Below are positions 37,651 through 45,250 of a DNA stretch of 64,000 nucleotides, piece by piece; the first letter of the stretch is position 1; each line of letters begins with the position of its first letter. The translations under genes were made by a program, and so were the position numbers. A model generated the notes under the pieces. It worked only from the letters and a program-made list of their open reading frames with translations, made no database searches and had not been told where the DNA came from. This DNA is from Dissulfurispira thermophila. GTDB taxonomy: Bacteria > Nitrospirota > Thermodesulfovibrionia > Thermodesulfovibrionales > Dissulfurispiraceae. The stretch covers positions 682,001 to 746,000 of the forward strand of contig NZ_AP022873.1 in NCBI RefSeq assembly GCF_014701235.1, given 5' to 3'.

Positions 37651-38424
37651 TCAGGGTTTTAAAGGGACTGCATTCCTTTGAGTTCTGTTTAAAAATATTT
37701 TTGTCCTTTCTATTTTTGGATTTGTAAATATCTCATCAGGAGTCCCTATTTCTATTATATCTCCTTTATCAAAGACAACTATTCTGTCTGCAACTTCTTT
37801 TGCAAAATCCATCTCATGAGTTGCTATCAGAGCTGTCATTCCTTCTTCCACAAGGTCTTTAATTACAGCGAGCACTTCTCCGACCATCTCTGGATCAAGG
37901 GATGATGTTGGCTCGTCAAAGAGCATTGCCTCGGGCCTCATTGCAAGTGCCCTTGCTATTGCTGCTCTCTGTTGTTCTCCACCAGAAAGTTCGTCGGGAT
38001 ATGAGTTTGCCTTTTCCTCGATGTTTATTCTTCTTAAGAGCATGTTGGCATTTTCTATAGCCTCATTTTTATTCATGCCAAGCACTCTTGTTGGAGCCTC
38101 GATGATATTTTCCATGACAGTCATATGAGGAAATAGATTGAATTGCTGAAACACCATTCCCACCTTGAGCCTGATTTTCCTTATGGCTTCTATGTCCTTT
38201 TTGTTTGGTCTTAATCTATTTATGGAGTGCAGTGCAACATCATCTACATCTATCTCGCCATCTTGAAAATATTCGAGTCCATTTATGCATCTCAAAAATG
38301 TGCTCTTACCACTTCCAGAAGGGCCAATGAATACTACGACCTCACCCTTTTGTATATCAAGGTTGATTCCTTTGAAGAGATGGTATTGTCCGTAGTATTT
38401 ATGAAGATTTTTTACTTTTATCAT
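37651..38424 (-). CDS. glnQ: polar amino acid ABC transporter, ATP-binding protein
   Basis: The 257-residue ATPase has Walker [11 protein letters not shown]-loop VFQQFNLF, signature LSGGEQQR, Walker [14 protein letters not shown] and the switch His (ATHEM). It is of the GlnQ/HisP class and energises amino acid uptake. The start overlaps the stop of the upstream fused binding-protein/permease gene by 4 bases. The importer lies between the two subunit genes of the acyl-CoA ligase. The glnQ name denotes the subfamily; the actual amino acid is not known. Confidence 0.92.
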   Translation of the reverse strand: MIKVKNLHKYYGQYHLFKGINLDIQKGEVVVFIGPSGSGKSTFLRCINGLEYFQDGEIDVDDVALHSINRLRPNKKDIEAIRKIRLKVGMVFQQFNLFPHMTVMENIIEAPTRVLGMNKNEAIENANMLLRRINIEEKANSYPDELSGGEQQRAAIARALAMRPEAMLFDEPTSSLDPEMVGEVLAVIKDLVEEGMTALIATHEMDFAKEVADRIVVFDKGDIIEIGTPDEIFTNPKIERTKIFLNRTQRNAVPLKP

Positions 38425-39920
38425 CTCTTTGACCTTTTGAGTTTTTCCTCAAGTCTTCTTGCAAGCAGAGATAGAGGGTAGCTCATTACAAAATACAGAA
38501 AGGCGACAATGAGTCCGAGTTCGAAGAATTTCAAGGTGGTTGCAGCAAGGATGTTGTATGTCTTTGTTAGCTCCACCATTGCAATCACAGACACAAGAGA
38601 TGAGTCTTTAAAAAGTGCAATGAAGTCATTCGTAACTCCAGGAAGGGCTATCCTCACTGCCTGAGGCATTATAATCCTTCTTATTGTAAGAGATTGTGTC
38701 ATACCGAGCGAGAGGGCAGCCTCTATCTGTCCTTTTGGCACAGCACTTATTCCAGCCCTGTAAAGCTCTGCTTCATATGCAGCATAATTCATTCCAAGAC
38801 CTATGAATGCAGCCATTAGAGGACTCAATGATACGCCTATATTGGGAAGACCATAATAAAGGATATAGAGCTGAATAAGGAGAGGGGTCCCCCTGTAGAT
38901 TTCTATATATGCAGTCGCTGCTGTGCTTAAAGGAGGTCTGCTGTAAAGTCTGATGATTGTAAGGATAATGCCAAGAACTATTGCAAGTGCCATTGAGGAA
39001 ACAGAAATCAGGATTGTTATTCCAGCACCCTTTAAGAGATTTGGAAAGAATGTATATATAGGGGCTTTTTTTGTTTCTTCGAGGGTTACATAATTCCTTG
39101 ATTCCTTTATTGCCTTAAAGAGTTTTTCTTGCGTCTCATTCCACATATCCCATTTCTCATATATCTTTTTTAGCTCGCCATTTTTCAGGAGTTTCACAAG
39201 GATTTCATCTATTTTCTTTTTTAGTTCATCATCGCCTTTTCTTATGGCTATTCCATAAAATCCCTCTCCAACAGGATTGCCTGTATATTTAAGCTTTGGA
39301 TTTGGTTTTGCATAATATGCTGCAATTGGAAGGTCTAAGAGTACTGCATCAAGACGGCCAAGTGCAAGGTCTTCATAAGGCTCCACTTGCCCTGAGTAAA
39401 TCTTTACATACACACCGCCCAACTTTGTGAGAATATCTTGTGCAACTGCTCCTGAGAGTGTTCCAACTTTTTTCCCTTTGAGGTCATTGATGTCTTTTAT
39501 CTCTGTTTCATCTTTTCTAATAACAAGCTGCTCAGTGTAGATATAATATGGATAGGAAAAAAGTATCTCTGTCTGTCGTTGCGGTGTTATTTCAATGCCA
39601 TTCATTGCGATATCAAAATCCCCTCTTTTGAGTGCTGGGATAAGGCTGTCCCATGCATTCTGCGATTGCCTTGCCTTGACGCCGAGTTCTCTTGCAATGG
39701 CATTTGCAATGTCAACCTCAAATCCGATAAGACTTGAAGGGTCATTTGGGTCTGGGAATACATAAGGTGCACCCCCCTCGGCATCAGAACCCCAGAGGAG
39801 ATAGCCTTGTTTTTTTATCTTTTCGAGGGTGCTGATGGTATTAGATTGTGAGGGTATTGTCCAATAAGATAAAGTTAACAGGCAGATTATGAATGAAAAG
39901 ATTTTCAGGAATTTTTTCAT
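38421..39920 (-). CDS. fused amino acid-binding protein and permease of ABC importer
   Basis: The 499-residue protein has an N-terminal signal/anchor ([17 protein letters not shown]), a SBP_bac_3 domain (~30-275: [17 protein letters not shown]...[29 protein letters not shown]) and a C-terminal BPD_transp_1 permease (~300-495: [47 protein letters not shown] motif in [13 protein letters not shown]). In most bacteria these are separate proteins. The fusion tethers the receptor to the translocator. Specificity is not readable; the EIYRGTPLL pattern is of polar amino acid permeases. Confidence 0.92.
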   Translation of the reverse strand: MKKFLKIFSFIICLLTLSYWTIPSQSNTISTLEKIKKQGYLLWGSDAEGGAPYVFPDPNDPSSLIGFEVDIANAIARELGVKARQSQNAWDSLIPALKRGDFDIAMNGIEITPQRQTEILFSYPYYIYTEQLVIRKDETEIKDINDLKGKKVGTLSGAVAQDILTKLGGVYVKIYSGQVEPYEDLALGRLDAVLLDLPIAAYYAKPNPKLKYTGNPVGEGFYGIAIRKGDDELKKKIDEILVKLLKNGELKKIYEKWDMWNETQEKLFKAIKESRNYVTLEETKKAPIYTFFPNLLKGAGITILISVSSMALAIVLGIILTIIRLYSRPPLSTAATAYIEIYRGTPLLIQLYILYYGLPNIGVSLSPLMAAFIGLGMNYAAYEAELYRAGISAVPKGQIEAALSLGMTQSLTIRRIIMPQAVRIALPGVTNDFIALFKDSSLVSVIAMVELTKTYNILAATTLKFFELGLIVAFLYFVMSYPLSLLARRLEEKLKRSKR

Positions 39921-40115
39921 CTAAAGACCCTCAAAGGATACGATATATCAAAAGCTTATCATGGGTCAAGGGATTAGCGGAAAGTAAATATTTTACCATA
40001 TGCCTTGTTTAAAGCCTTTTCGCAGCATCTGTCATCTAATTAAATTTTGAATTTTGAATCTTAAATCGCCGAAGGCGGGAGGCGGTAGCCTAATCTTCAG
40101 CCTATCGCCTATTTG

Positions 40116-40146
40116 AATTAGAAATTTTCATTACGGATTATGGATT
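40116..40146 (+). repeat. dispersed ~31-bp repeat, copy A
   Basis: AATTAGAAATTTTCATTACG plus 11 bases is the reverse complement of 53391-53421 with about two differences. Confidence 0.75.
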
Positions 40147-40181
40147 TTACTGAAAAATAGTCTATAATGAAATTCAACATG

Positions 40182-40214
40182 GTTCAACATTGTTTAAATA
40201 GTTCAATGTTGAAC
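40182..40214. repeat. perfect 11-bp inverted repeat upstream of the ligase beta gene
   Basis: GTTCAACATTG (40182-40192) and CAATGTTGAAC (40204-40214) around an 11-base loop, downstream of TATAAT at 40163-40168 and 8 bases before the ATG at 40223. It may be an operator or a leader hairpin that controls translation, since no Shine-Dalgarno is seen. Confidence 0.6.
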
Positions 40215-40222
40215 GATTTGAA

Positions 40223-40906
40223 ATGAGTGCAGAGATGCTGAAAGAATTTATTGAAAAAAATAGAGACAAGAAAGCCTTTCTTGAATACGAAGTAAAGGGG
40301 TTGTTTAAAACTATGGGCTTTTCTGTGCCTGATGGAGTATTTATACCTAAAGACACCCATCTTTCAGCCTTTAGTCTTCAGCTTTCAGCCCTTTCTTATC
40401 CTCTTGTTGCAAAAGTATCGTCACAAAAAATAACATCGAAGAGCGATGTAAGAGGTATAAGACTCGGCATAAGAAATGAGGATGAATTAAATAATGCAAT
40501 TTCAGAATTAATGCATATTGAAAATGCTGAAGGTGTCCTTGTTGAGGAAATGGCTTCTCATGGGCTTGAGGTTATTATTGGCGGAGTAATTGACGAACAA
40601 TTCGGACCTATTGTTATGTTCGGACTTGGGGGAGTGTTTGTTGAAGTGTTTAAAGATATTGCCTTTGGACTTGCACCTCTCAAGAAAGATGAAGCCCTCT
40701 GGCTTATCAGACAGATTAAAGGTTACAGGCTTTTAGAAGGCTATCGTGGAGATTTGCCTGTAGATTTTGATGCGCTGATTAATATAATCGTTTCTGTCTC
40801 GGAAATGATGGCGACCAATTTAATCAAAGAGATTGACCTTAATCCAGTTGCTCTCTATCCAAAAGGGGCAATGATACTGGATGCTAAGATGAAGATTATT
40901 TTATAA
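40223..40906 (+). CDS. ADP-forming acyl-CoA (acetate-CoA) ligase, beta subunit (ATP-grasp)
   Basis: The 227-residue ATP-grasp_5 domain (AFLEYEVKGLFKTMGFSVPDG, YPLVAKVSSQKITSKSDVRGIRLG, VEEMASHGLEVIIGGVIDEQFGPIVMFGLGG, EIDLNPVALYP) binds ADP/ATP and takes phosphate from the alpha-subunit phosphohistidine. Separate short beta subunits are the archaeal-type organisation. Residues ~47-58 (LSAFSLQLSALS) come from a TTTCAGCC word repeat not expected in the family. The 3' end overlaps thyX by 11 bases. Its alpha partner is at 36195. Confidence 0.88.
   Translation: MSAEMLKEFIEKNRDKKAFLEYEVKGLFKTMGFSVPDGVFIPKDTHLSAFSLQLSALSYPLVAKVSSQKITSKSDVRGIRLGIRNEDELNNAISELMHIENAEGVLVEEMASHGLEVIIGGVIDEQFGPIVMFGLGGVFVEVFKDIAFGLAPLKKDEALWLIRQIKGYRLLEGYRGDLPVDFDALINIIVSVSEMMATNLIKEIDLNPVALYPKGAMILDAKMKIIL
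40361..40395 (+). repeat. in-frame CTTTCAGCC word repeat in the ligase beta gene
   Basis: CTTTCAGCCTTTAGTCTTCA continues with GCTTTCAGCCCTTT: three to four degenerate copies of a 9-base word, encoding LSAFSLQLSAL. Confidence 0.75.
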
Positions 40907-41627
40907 CCCTGTATTTCTTCCTTACTTCTACAATCTTTCCGCATGTATATTCACCTTCAGGGCAAGGTGCATAGAGGCAGCCTGGACCAGCTTTCTGGAA
41001 TATAACAGGTGAGGCTTTTTTTACGAGCTTTAGCATTTCATCAGCCATTTGCCTTATCTCCCACTGCGCACGGTTGCAGCATCGCATCCTGAAGAAATGC
41101 AGTAGTTCTCTTGCATTCATGGTTACTATTATCTTTGTCTCTGCTGCATTTGGAAGGACGAATCGGGCATCCTGATTTGCTGACTCGCCTTTTATGCCTT
41201 TTTCATTGAGTTTTTTTACAATATGGTTGTATGCCTTTTGGGCTTCTGACATGAAGTCTTGAAAATATTTTTTAAGTTCTTTGTCTTGTTTAATGATTGG
41301 TGGGATTATATAATCAAATCCTATTTCTTCGCTTACATATCTTTGCGATTGCTGGCTGTATGATGCAAGCCTGTGCCTTACGAGTTGATGACTGCATGCC
41401 CTTGATATGCCTTCGATTGCAAAGGTGAATGAGGCATGCTCTATTGGGCTCATGTGCCCCATTTTCATAAGTTTTTCGACAAATGCCTTCTGGTCTCTTG
41501 CCTGTATCTTTTCTTTTAGTGATTCTATATCTGAAGGACTGTAGCAGAGTTTTGCAGCCATTGCCACAATCTCTTCTGGATTTATCGTGTGCTTAAGAAG
41601 TATTACTTTTAGTTTTGCCTCTGACAT
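40896..41627 (-). CDS. thyX: FAD-dependent thymidylate synthase
   Basis: ThyX methylates dUMP to dTMP with methylenetetrahydrofolate and NAD(P)H. The 243-residue protein has the signature RHRLASYSQQS at residues 84-94 and later RFVLPNAAETKIIVTMNARELLHFFRMRCC. It is the last gene of a minus-strand unit hisC-hisB-peptidase-thyX (gaps of 12 bases or less). No thyA is in the window. Confidence 0.96.
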   Translation of the reverse strand: MSEAKLKVILLKHTINPEEIVAMAAKLCYSPSDIESLKEKIQARDQKAFVEKLMKMGHMSPIEHASFTFAIEGISRACSHQLVRHRLASYSQQSQRYVSEEIGFDYIIPPIIKQDKELKKYFQDFMSEAQKAYNHIVKKLNEKGIKGESANQDARFVLPNAAETKIIVTMNARELLHFFRMRCCNRAQWEIRQMADEMLKLVKKASPVIFQKAGPGCLYAPCPEGEYTCGKIVEVRKKYRVIK

Positions 41628-41639
41628 TCTTCCTCCTCA

Positions 41640-42755
41640 CTATCTGCCCATGATCTGAACATATCTTGCTATGCCATTTCTTGTTATAAGTCCGGTTACG
41701 CCTTCTTTGTCTGTTACCACTAATCTCCCCTTGTCTTCCATTATCATCAATTCGAGGGCTTTTATGACATCATCATCTTCAGAAATCTCCCATTTTTTGT
41801 TGTGGGGCACAAATATTTCTGATATTTTGACGTCTCCCCAGTTTTCTCTTGGCACATCTTTTATTTCTTTTAGAGTAATGAATCCAAGGAATCTTCCGTT
41901 ATCAACTACAGGGAATCCTCCGTAACCGTATTTCAGAAAGTATTCATTGACTGCTCTATCTACTGTTATATTTGACGGCATGGTTACAATATCTTTTACC
42001 ATTATATTTCTGACTTTGATTCCATTGAGTGTTTGTTGAAGACTTGCTTGCTGATAGCTTGCCTGTGATGCAGAATATAGAAACCAGCCTATGAGCATCA
42101 GCCATAATCCACCCGGGAATCCTACGAATATCGAGAATATGCCGAAAATTATAAAAAACATTGCAATCTTTTGCCCATAAGAAGACGCCTTTTGGGTTGC
42201 ATAAAAGAAGTCATTTGTCTTTTTCCATAGAAATGCCCTCACAACTCTTCCACCGTCCATTGGGAATCCGGGTATCAGATTGAATGCACCGAGTATGAGG
42301 TTAAGCTGTGCAAGATATGAAAAGAGCGCCTTTGTAACCTGTGTTGCTGCTGTATTATAGGCAATGGCAAAGATCAATGACAGGAAGAAGCTGGACAAAG
42401 GTCCAGCAATGGCTATTCTGAATTCAGCCTTTGGACTTGGAGGTTCTCCTTTCATTTGAGCAACCCCGCCGAAAATGAAAAGAGTTATATTGATTATCGA
42501 TAATTTATATTTAATTGCAACAAATGAGTGCGACAACTCATGGAATGCAACTGAAACAAAAAGCAGCAAGGCTGCAACTGCTCCATTAATCCAGTAAGAT
42601 GCTGTAGGCAGTTGTGGTGCAGCCTTTGGAAAATAAAATGTTGATAACGACCATGTTATTAGGCCAAATATAATCAGCCACGAGAAATGGACCCGTATGG
42701 GTATACCCATGATCGTTATTATTTTTAGTGAGCCTGTCTGCAATGGTGTATTCAT
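41640..42755 (-). CDS. site-2 protease family (M50) membrane metalloprotease with CBS domains
   Basis: The 371-residue protein has about six membrane segments, the zinc motif HELSH at 72-76 (FHELSHSFVA) and NLIPGFPMDGGRVVRAF, followed by a CBS pair (~245-365: VRNIMVKDIVTMPSNITVDRAV, GGFPVVDNGRFLGFITL). The SpoIVFB-like class cleaves proteins within the membrane; the CBS pair is thought to sense adenine nucleotides. Starts 3 bases after hisB. Its substrate is unknown. Confidence 0.92.
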   Translation of the reverse strand: MNTPLQTGSLKIITIMGIPIRVHFSWLIIFGLITWSLSTFYFPKAAPQLPTASYWINGAVAALLLFVSVAFHELSHSFVAIKYKLSIINITLFIFGGVAQMKGEPPSPKAEFRIAIAGPLSSFFLSLIFAIAYNTAATQVTKALFSYLAQLNLILGAFNLIPGFPMDGGRVVRAFLWKKTNDFFYATQKASSYGQKIAMFFIIFGIFSIFVGFPGGLWLMLIGWFLYSASQASYQQASLQQTLNGIKVRNIMVKDIVTMPSNITVDRAVNEYFLKYGYGGFPVVDNGRFLGFITLKEIKDVPRENWGDVKISEIFVPHNKKWEISEDDDVIKALELMIMEDKGRLVVTDKEGVTGLITRNGIARYVQIMGR

Positions 42756-42758
42756 GGT

Positions 42759-43346
42759 TTACAGTTTCCCCTTTGTTGTGGGCAGGCCTTTTATTTTAGA
42801 ATCAATAGTTACAGCCTGTCGTAATGCCCGTCCCAATCCTTTGAATATTGCCTCGATTATGTGATGGGTATTTCTGCCATAAAGGACATTGATATGAAGT
42901 GTAATGCCACTGTTACTCACAAGTGCCTGAAGAAAGTCCTCTATAAGGTCAGGGTCAAAATCTTTTAGTTTGCTTTTTTTGGGAAATTCGACTTTATATA
43001 CAAGATAAGGTCTGCCGCTGATGTCAAGGCTTACTAATGCAAGTGCCTCATCCATTGGTAAAGATGCCTGTCCATATCTCGATATCCCTTCCATGTCTCC
43101 AAGTGCTTGTTTGATCGCTTTGCCAATGACTATTCCCACATCCTCGACAGTGTGATGATAGTCAATCTCTATGTCACCCTTTGCCTTTAATTTTATGTCG
43201 AATAATCCATGCTTGCACATCAAAGAAAGCATATGGTCTAAAAAAGGAATAGATGTATTTATAGAGTATTTGCCGCTTCCATCGAGATTTATTTCAACTG
43301 CTATATCTGTTTCTTTAGTTTTTCTTGTAATATTAGCTTTTCTCAC
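42759..43346 (-). CDS. hisB: imidazoleglycerol-phosphate dehydratase
   Basis: The 195-residue monofunctional enzyme of histidine synthesis has [25 protein letters not shown] and ...[14 protein letters not shown] with the two HHxxE manganese motifs (HHTVE and HHIIE). It overlaps the hisC stop by 4 bases, so the two are coupled. These two steps are adjacent in the pathway only via HisC acting on the HisB product. Confidence 0.96.
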   Translation of the reverse strand: MRKANITRKTKETDIAVEINLDGSGKYSINTSIPFLDHMLSLMCKHGLFDIKLKAKGDIEIDYHHTVEDVGIVIGKAIKQALGDMEGISRYGQASLPMDEALALVSLDISGRPYLVYKVEFPKKSKLKDFDPDLIEDFLQALVSNSGITLHINVLYGRNTHHIIEAIFKGLGRALRQAVTIDSKIKGLPTTKGKL

Positions 43347-44392
43347 GCCTTTCCTCCGATGGATTTTTTTAATGCCTTTATAAAAAAGTTATTTTCTCCA
43401 TGTGTTCCGATTGTTACTCTTAAGGAGTCTTTGACAACACTGCTTAAGTTTCTGACCAAAACACCATTTTTTATAAGCTTCTTAAAAACTATATCTGCAT
43501 TTTTTGTTTTGAACAATATGAAATTTGCCTCAGAAGGATAGGGCGATACATTATTGATTCTACTTAATTCTTCAAACAATCTTTCCCTTTCTGAAGTGAT
43601 ATTTTTTATCTGTGATTCTATGAGCCTCTTGTTTTTGAATGCCTCTAATGCTACTGCCTGTGATAGTGCATTTAGATTAAATGGAAGCCTTACCTTGTTG
43701 ACTTCGTTGATCAGGTCTTTATCTGCTAATAGGAAACCAACTCTTAATCCCGCAAAACCTATTTTACTTAAAGTCCTTAGTATTGCAAGATTTCTGTAAT
43801 CTTTCAGTAATGGTAAAAAGCCTTTGTCGCTCGAGAATGGCTGATATGCCTCATCTGCAATTACAATGCCTTTAGATGTCTCTATGATTTTCAATATTCG
43901 TTCAGCAGAAAAACAGTTTCCTGTCGGATTATTTGGCGAGCTTAAAAATATGAGTTTGGGGTTGTATTTTTTTATAGCAGCAAGCATGTTATCTATATCG
44001 AGGTCAAAATCTTCATTTAGAGGGATCTCAATATTTTTCTCTCCCAATGCCTGTGAGATGATGCCATACATAGAGAATGTGGGTATGGGATAAAGCACAG
44101 GCCCGCCAAATGCTGTAATTAAATAATAGATTAATTCATCAGAGCCATTCCCTAAAAGTATATTGGCAGAATTAACCTTAAGTGCCATTGAAATAGCTTT
44201 TTTTAATTTCACGGCTTCAGGGTCAGGATAGCGGTTAATCCTCTGGAGGATTTTTTTGTCAGGCGTAATATCAATGCAATACGGGCTTTCATTGGCATCA
44301 AGCTTTACTCTGCATGGGATCTCTTTTGTCTCATATGGTCTGAGAGAGCGTATGTTTGATTTTACAAGCTTTAAGAAATCAATGTCTTTCAT
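43343..44392 (-). CDS. hisC: histidinol-phosphate aminotransferase
   Basis: A PLP fold-type I aminotransferase of ~349 residues converting imidazole-acetol phosphate to histidinol phosphate. Visible features are [47 protein letters not shown] and [16 protein letters not shown] with the PLP-lysine. ATG 44392 gives the usual N-terminus ([21 protein letters not shown]); a start at 44470 would run through the divergent promoter. No Shine-Dalgarno is seen and the -10 box ends 7 bases before the ATG, so the mRNA is probably leaderless. Confidence 0.94.
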   Translation of the reverse strand: MKDIDFLKLVKSNIRSLRPYETKEIPCRVKLDANESPYCIDITPDKKILQRINRYPDPEAVKLKKAISMALKVNSANILLGNGSDELIYYLITAFGGPVLYPIPTFSMYGIISQALGEKNIEIPLNEDFDLDIDNMLAAIKKYNPKLIFLSSPNNPTGNCFSAERILKIIETSKGIVIADEAYQPFSSDKGFLPLLKDYRNLAILRTLSKIGFAGLRVGFLLADKDLINEVNKVRLPFNLNALSQAVALEAFKNKRLIESQIKNITSERERLFEELSRINNVSPYPSEANFILFKTKNADIVFKKLIKNGVLVRNLSSVVKDSLRVTIGTHGENNFFIKALKKSIGGKA

Positions 44393-44399
44393 GCTTTTT

Positions 44400-44450
44400 A
44401 TAATAAATGGACAGGAGATTGTTGTCAATGTCTTGCTCGTGGGGTATAAT
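44400..44450. promoter_or_regulatory. divergent hisC / IMPase promoters sharing one -35
   Basis: Rightward: TTGTCA 44422-44427, 17-base spacer, TATAAT 44445-44450, ATG 44456. Leftward: TTGACA (plus 44423-44428), 17-base spacer, TATTAT (plus 44400-44405), ATG 44392. The two -35 hexamers overlap by 5 bases, and both start codons lie 5-7 bases beyond their -10 boxes, with no Shine-Dalgarno on either side. Confidence 0.7.
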
Positions 44451-44455
44451 GAATC

Positions 44456-45244
44456 ATGAAGGTTGAACATTTAAGACATATTGGCAAACAGCTTTTTGCT
44501 GAAATAGGTAAAACAAGGCTGAAGCCATTTACCTCTGAATCGCTTGGAAAAGGTGCTGGTGGGGACAGGACATTTCCTATTGATAAAAAGGCTGAAGACA
44601 TTATTATATCTTCACTCCAGTCCCTCAATGAACCATTAAGCATAATTTCTGAAGAGGCGGGACTTGAGGAGATAAAAGGCGGTGGCAGAAAAGTATTGAT
44701 AGACCCGATAGACGGTAGCAAAAACGCTATCACAGGAATACCATTTTACTGCACATCAATTGCAGTTAGTGATGGCGATAGCATTGGCAGCATCTTTATG
44801 GGATATGTAATAAATCTTCTTACTGGTGACGAATTCTGGGCAGAAAAGGGTAAGGGTGCATTTTTTAATGGTGAAAGGATTTATACACAGAAGGATGATA
44901 TTTTTTATCTCATAGCATATGAGGCTCAGAGTCCTAAGAACGATATTCCGAAGATTATGAAACTACTTGCAGAGGCATGGAGAACAAGGTGTTGGGGAGC
45001 AATGGCATTGGATATTTCATATCTCGCATATGGTGCTGTAAGTGTATTCGTTACGCCTTCTTTATCACGGAGTTTTGATTTTGCATCAGGCTATTTGCTC
45101 GTGGAAGAGGCTGGAGGTGTATTTACTGATATAAACGGTAAATCGATAGATAGTGTCGAAATAGGGCTTAAAAGAAGCGCTCCACTCCTCGCATCAGGAA
45201 ATAAGCAGCTTCATGAAAAGGCATTGAAGTTGCTCAATATGTAA
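44456..45244 (+). CDS. inositol-monophosphatase-like phosphatase
   Basis: The 262-residue protein has the IMPase metal motifs: IISEEAGLEE and DPIDGSKNAITGIPFYCTSIAV (D-P-I-D-G-S), and WGAMALDISYLAYGAVSVFV in place of the usual WDxAAG block, with FASGYLLVEEAGGVFTD later. Family members remove phosphate from inositol phosphates, fructose-1,6-bisphosphate, PAP or histidinol phosphate. Because it is divergent from hisC with a shared promoter region and no histidinol phosphatase is in view, a HisN role is a reasonable but untested idea. Archaeal-type FBPase/IMPase is the alternative. Confidence 0.85.
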   Translation: MKVEHLRHIGKQLFAEIGKTRLKPFTSESLGKGAGGDRTFPIDKKAEDIIISSLQSLNEPLSIISEEAGLEEIKGGGRKVLIDPIDGSKNAITGIPFYCTSIAVSDGDSIGSIFMGYVINLLTGDEFWAEKGKGAFFNGERIYTQKDDIFYLIAYEAQSPKNDIPKIMKLLAEAWRTRCWGAMALDISYLAYGAVSVFVTPSLSRSFDFASGYLLVEEAGGVFTDINGKSIDSVEIGLKRSAPLLASGNKQLHEKALKLLNM

Positions 45245-45250
45245 AGAAAA

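Larger units (their letters stand above)
39921..40222. other. intergenic region rich in word repeats and palindromes
   Basis: No gene. It contains TTTTGAATTTTGAATC words (40045-40065), CGCCGAAGGCGGGAGGCGG (about 40067-40086) with GCCTATCGCCTAT words, a 31-base segment at 40116-40146 recurring inverted at 53391-53421, a candidate -10 TATAAT (40163-40168) and the hairpin at 40182-40214 just before the next gene. Confidence 0.7.
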
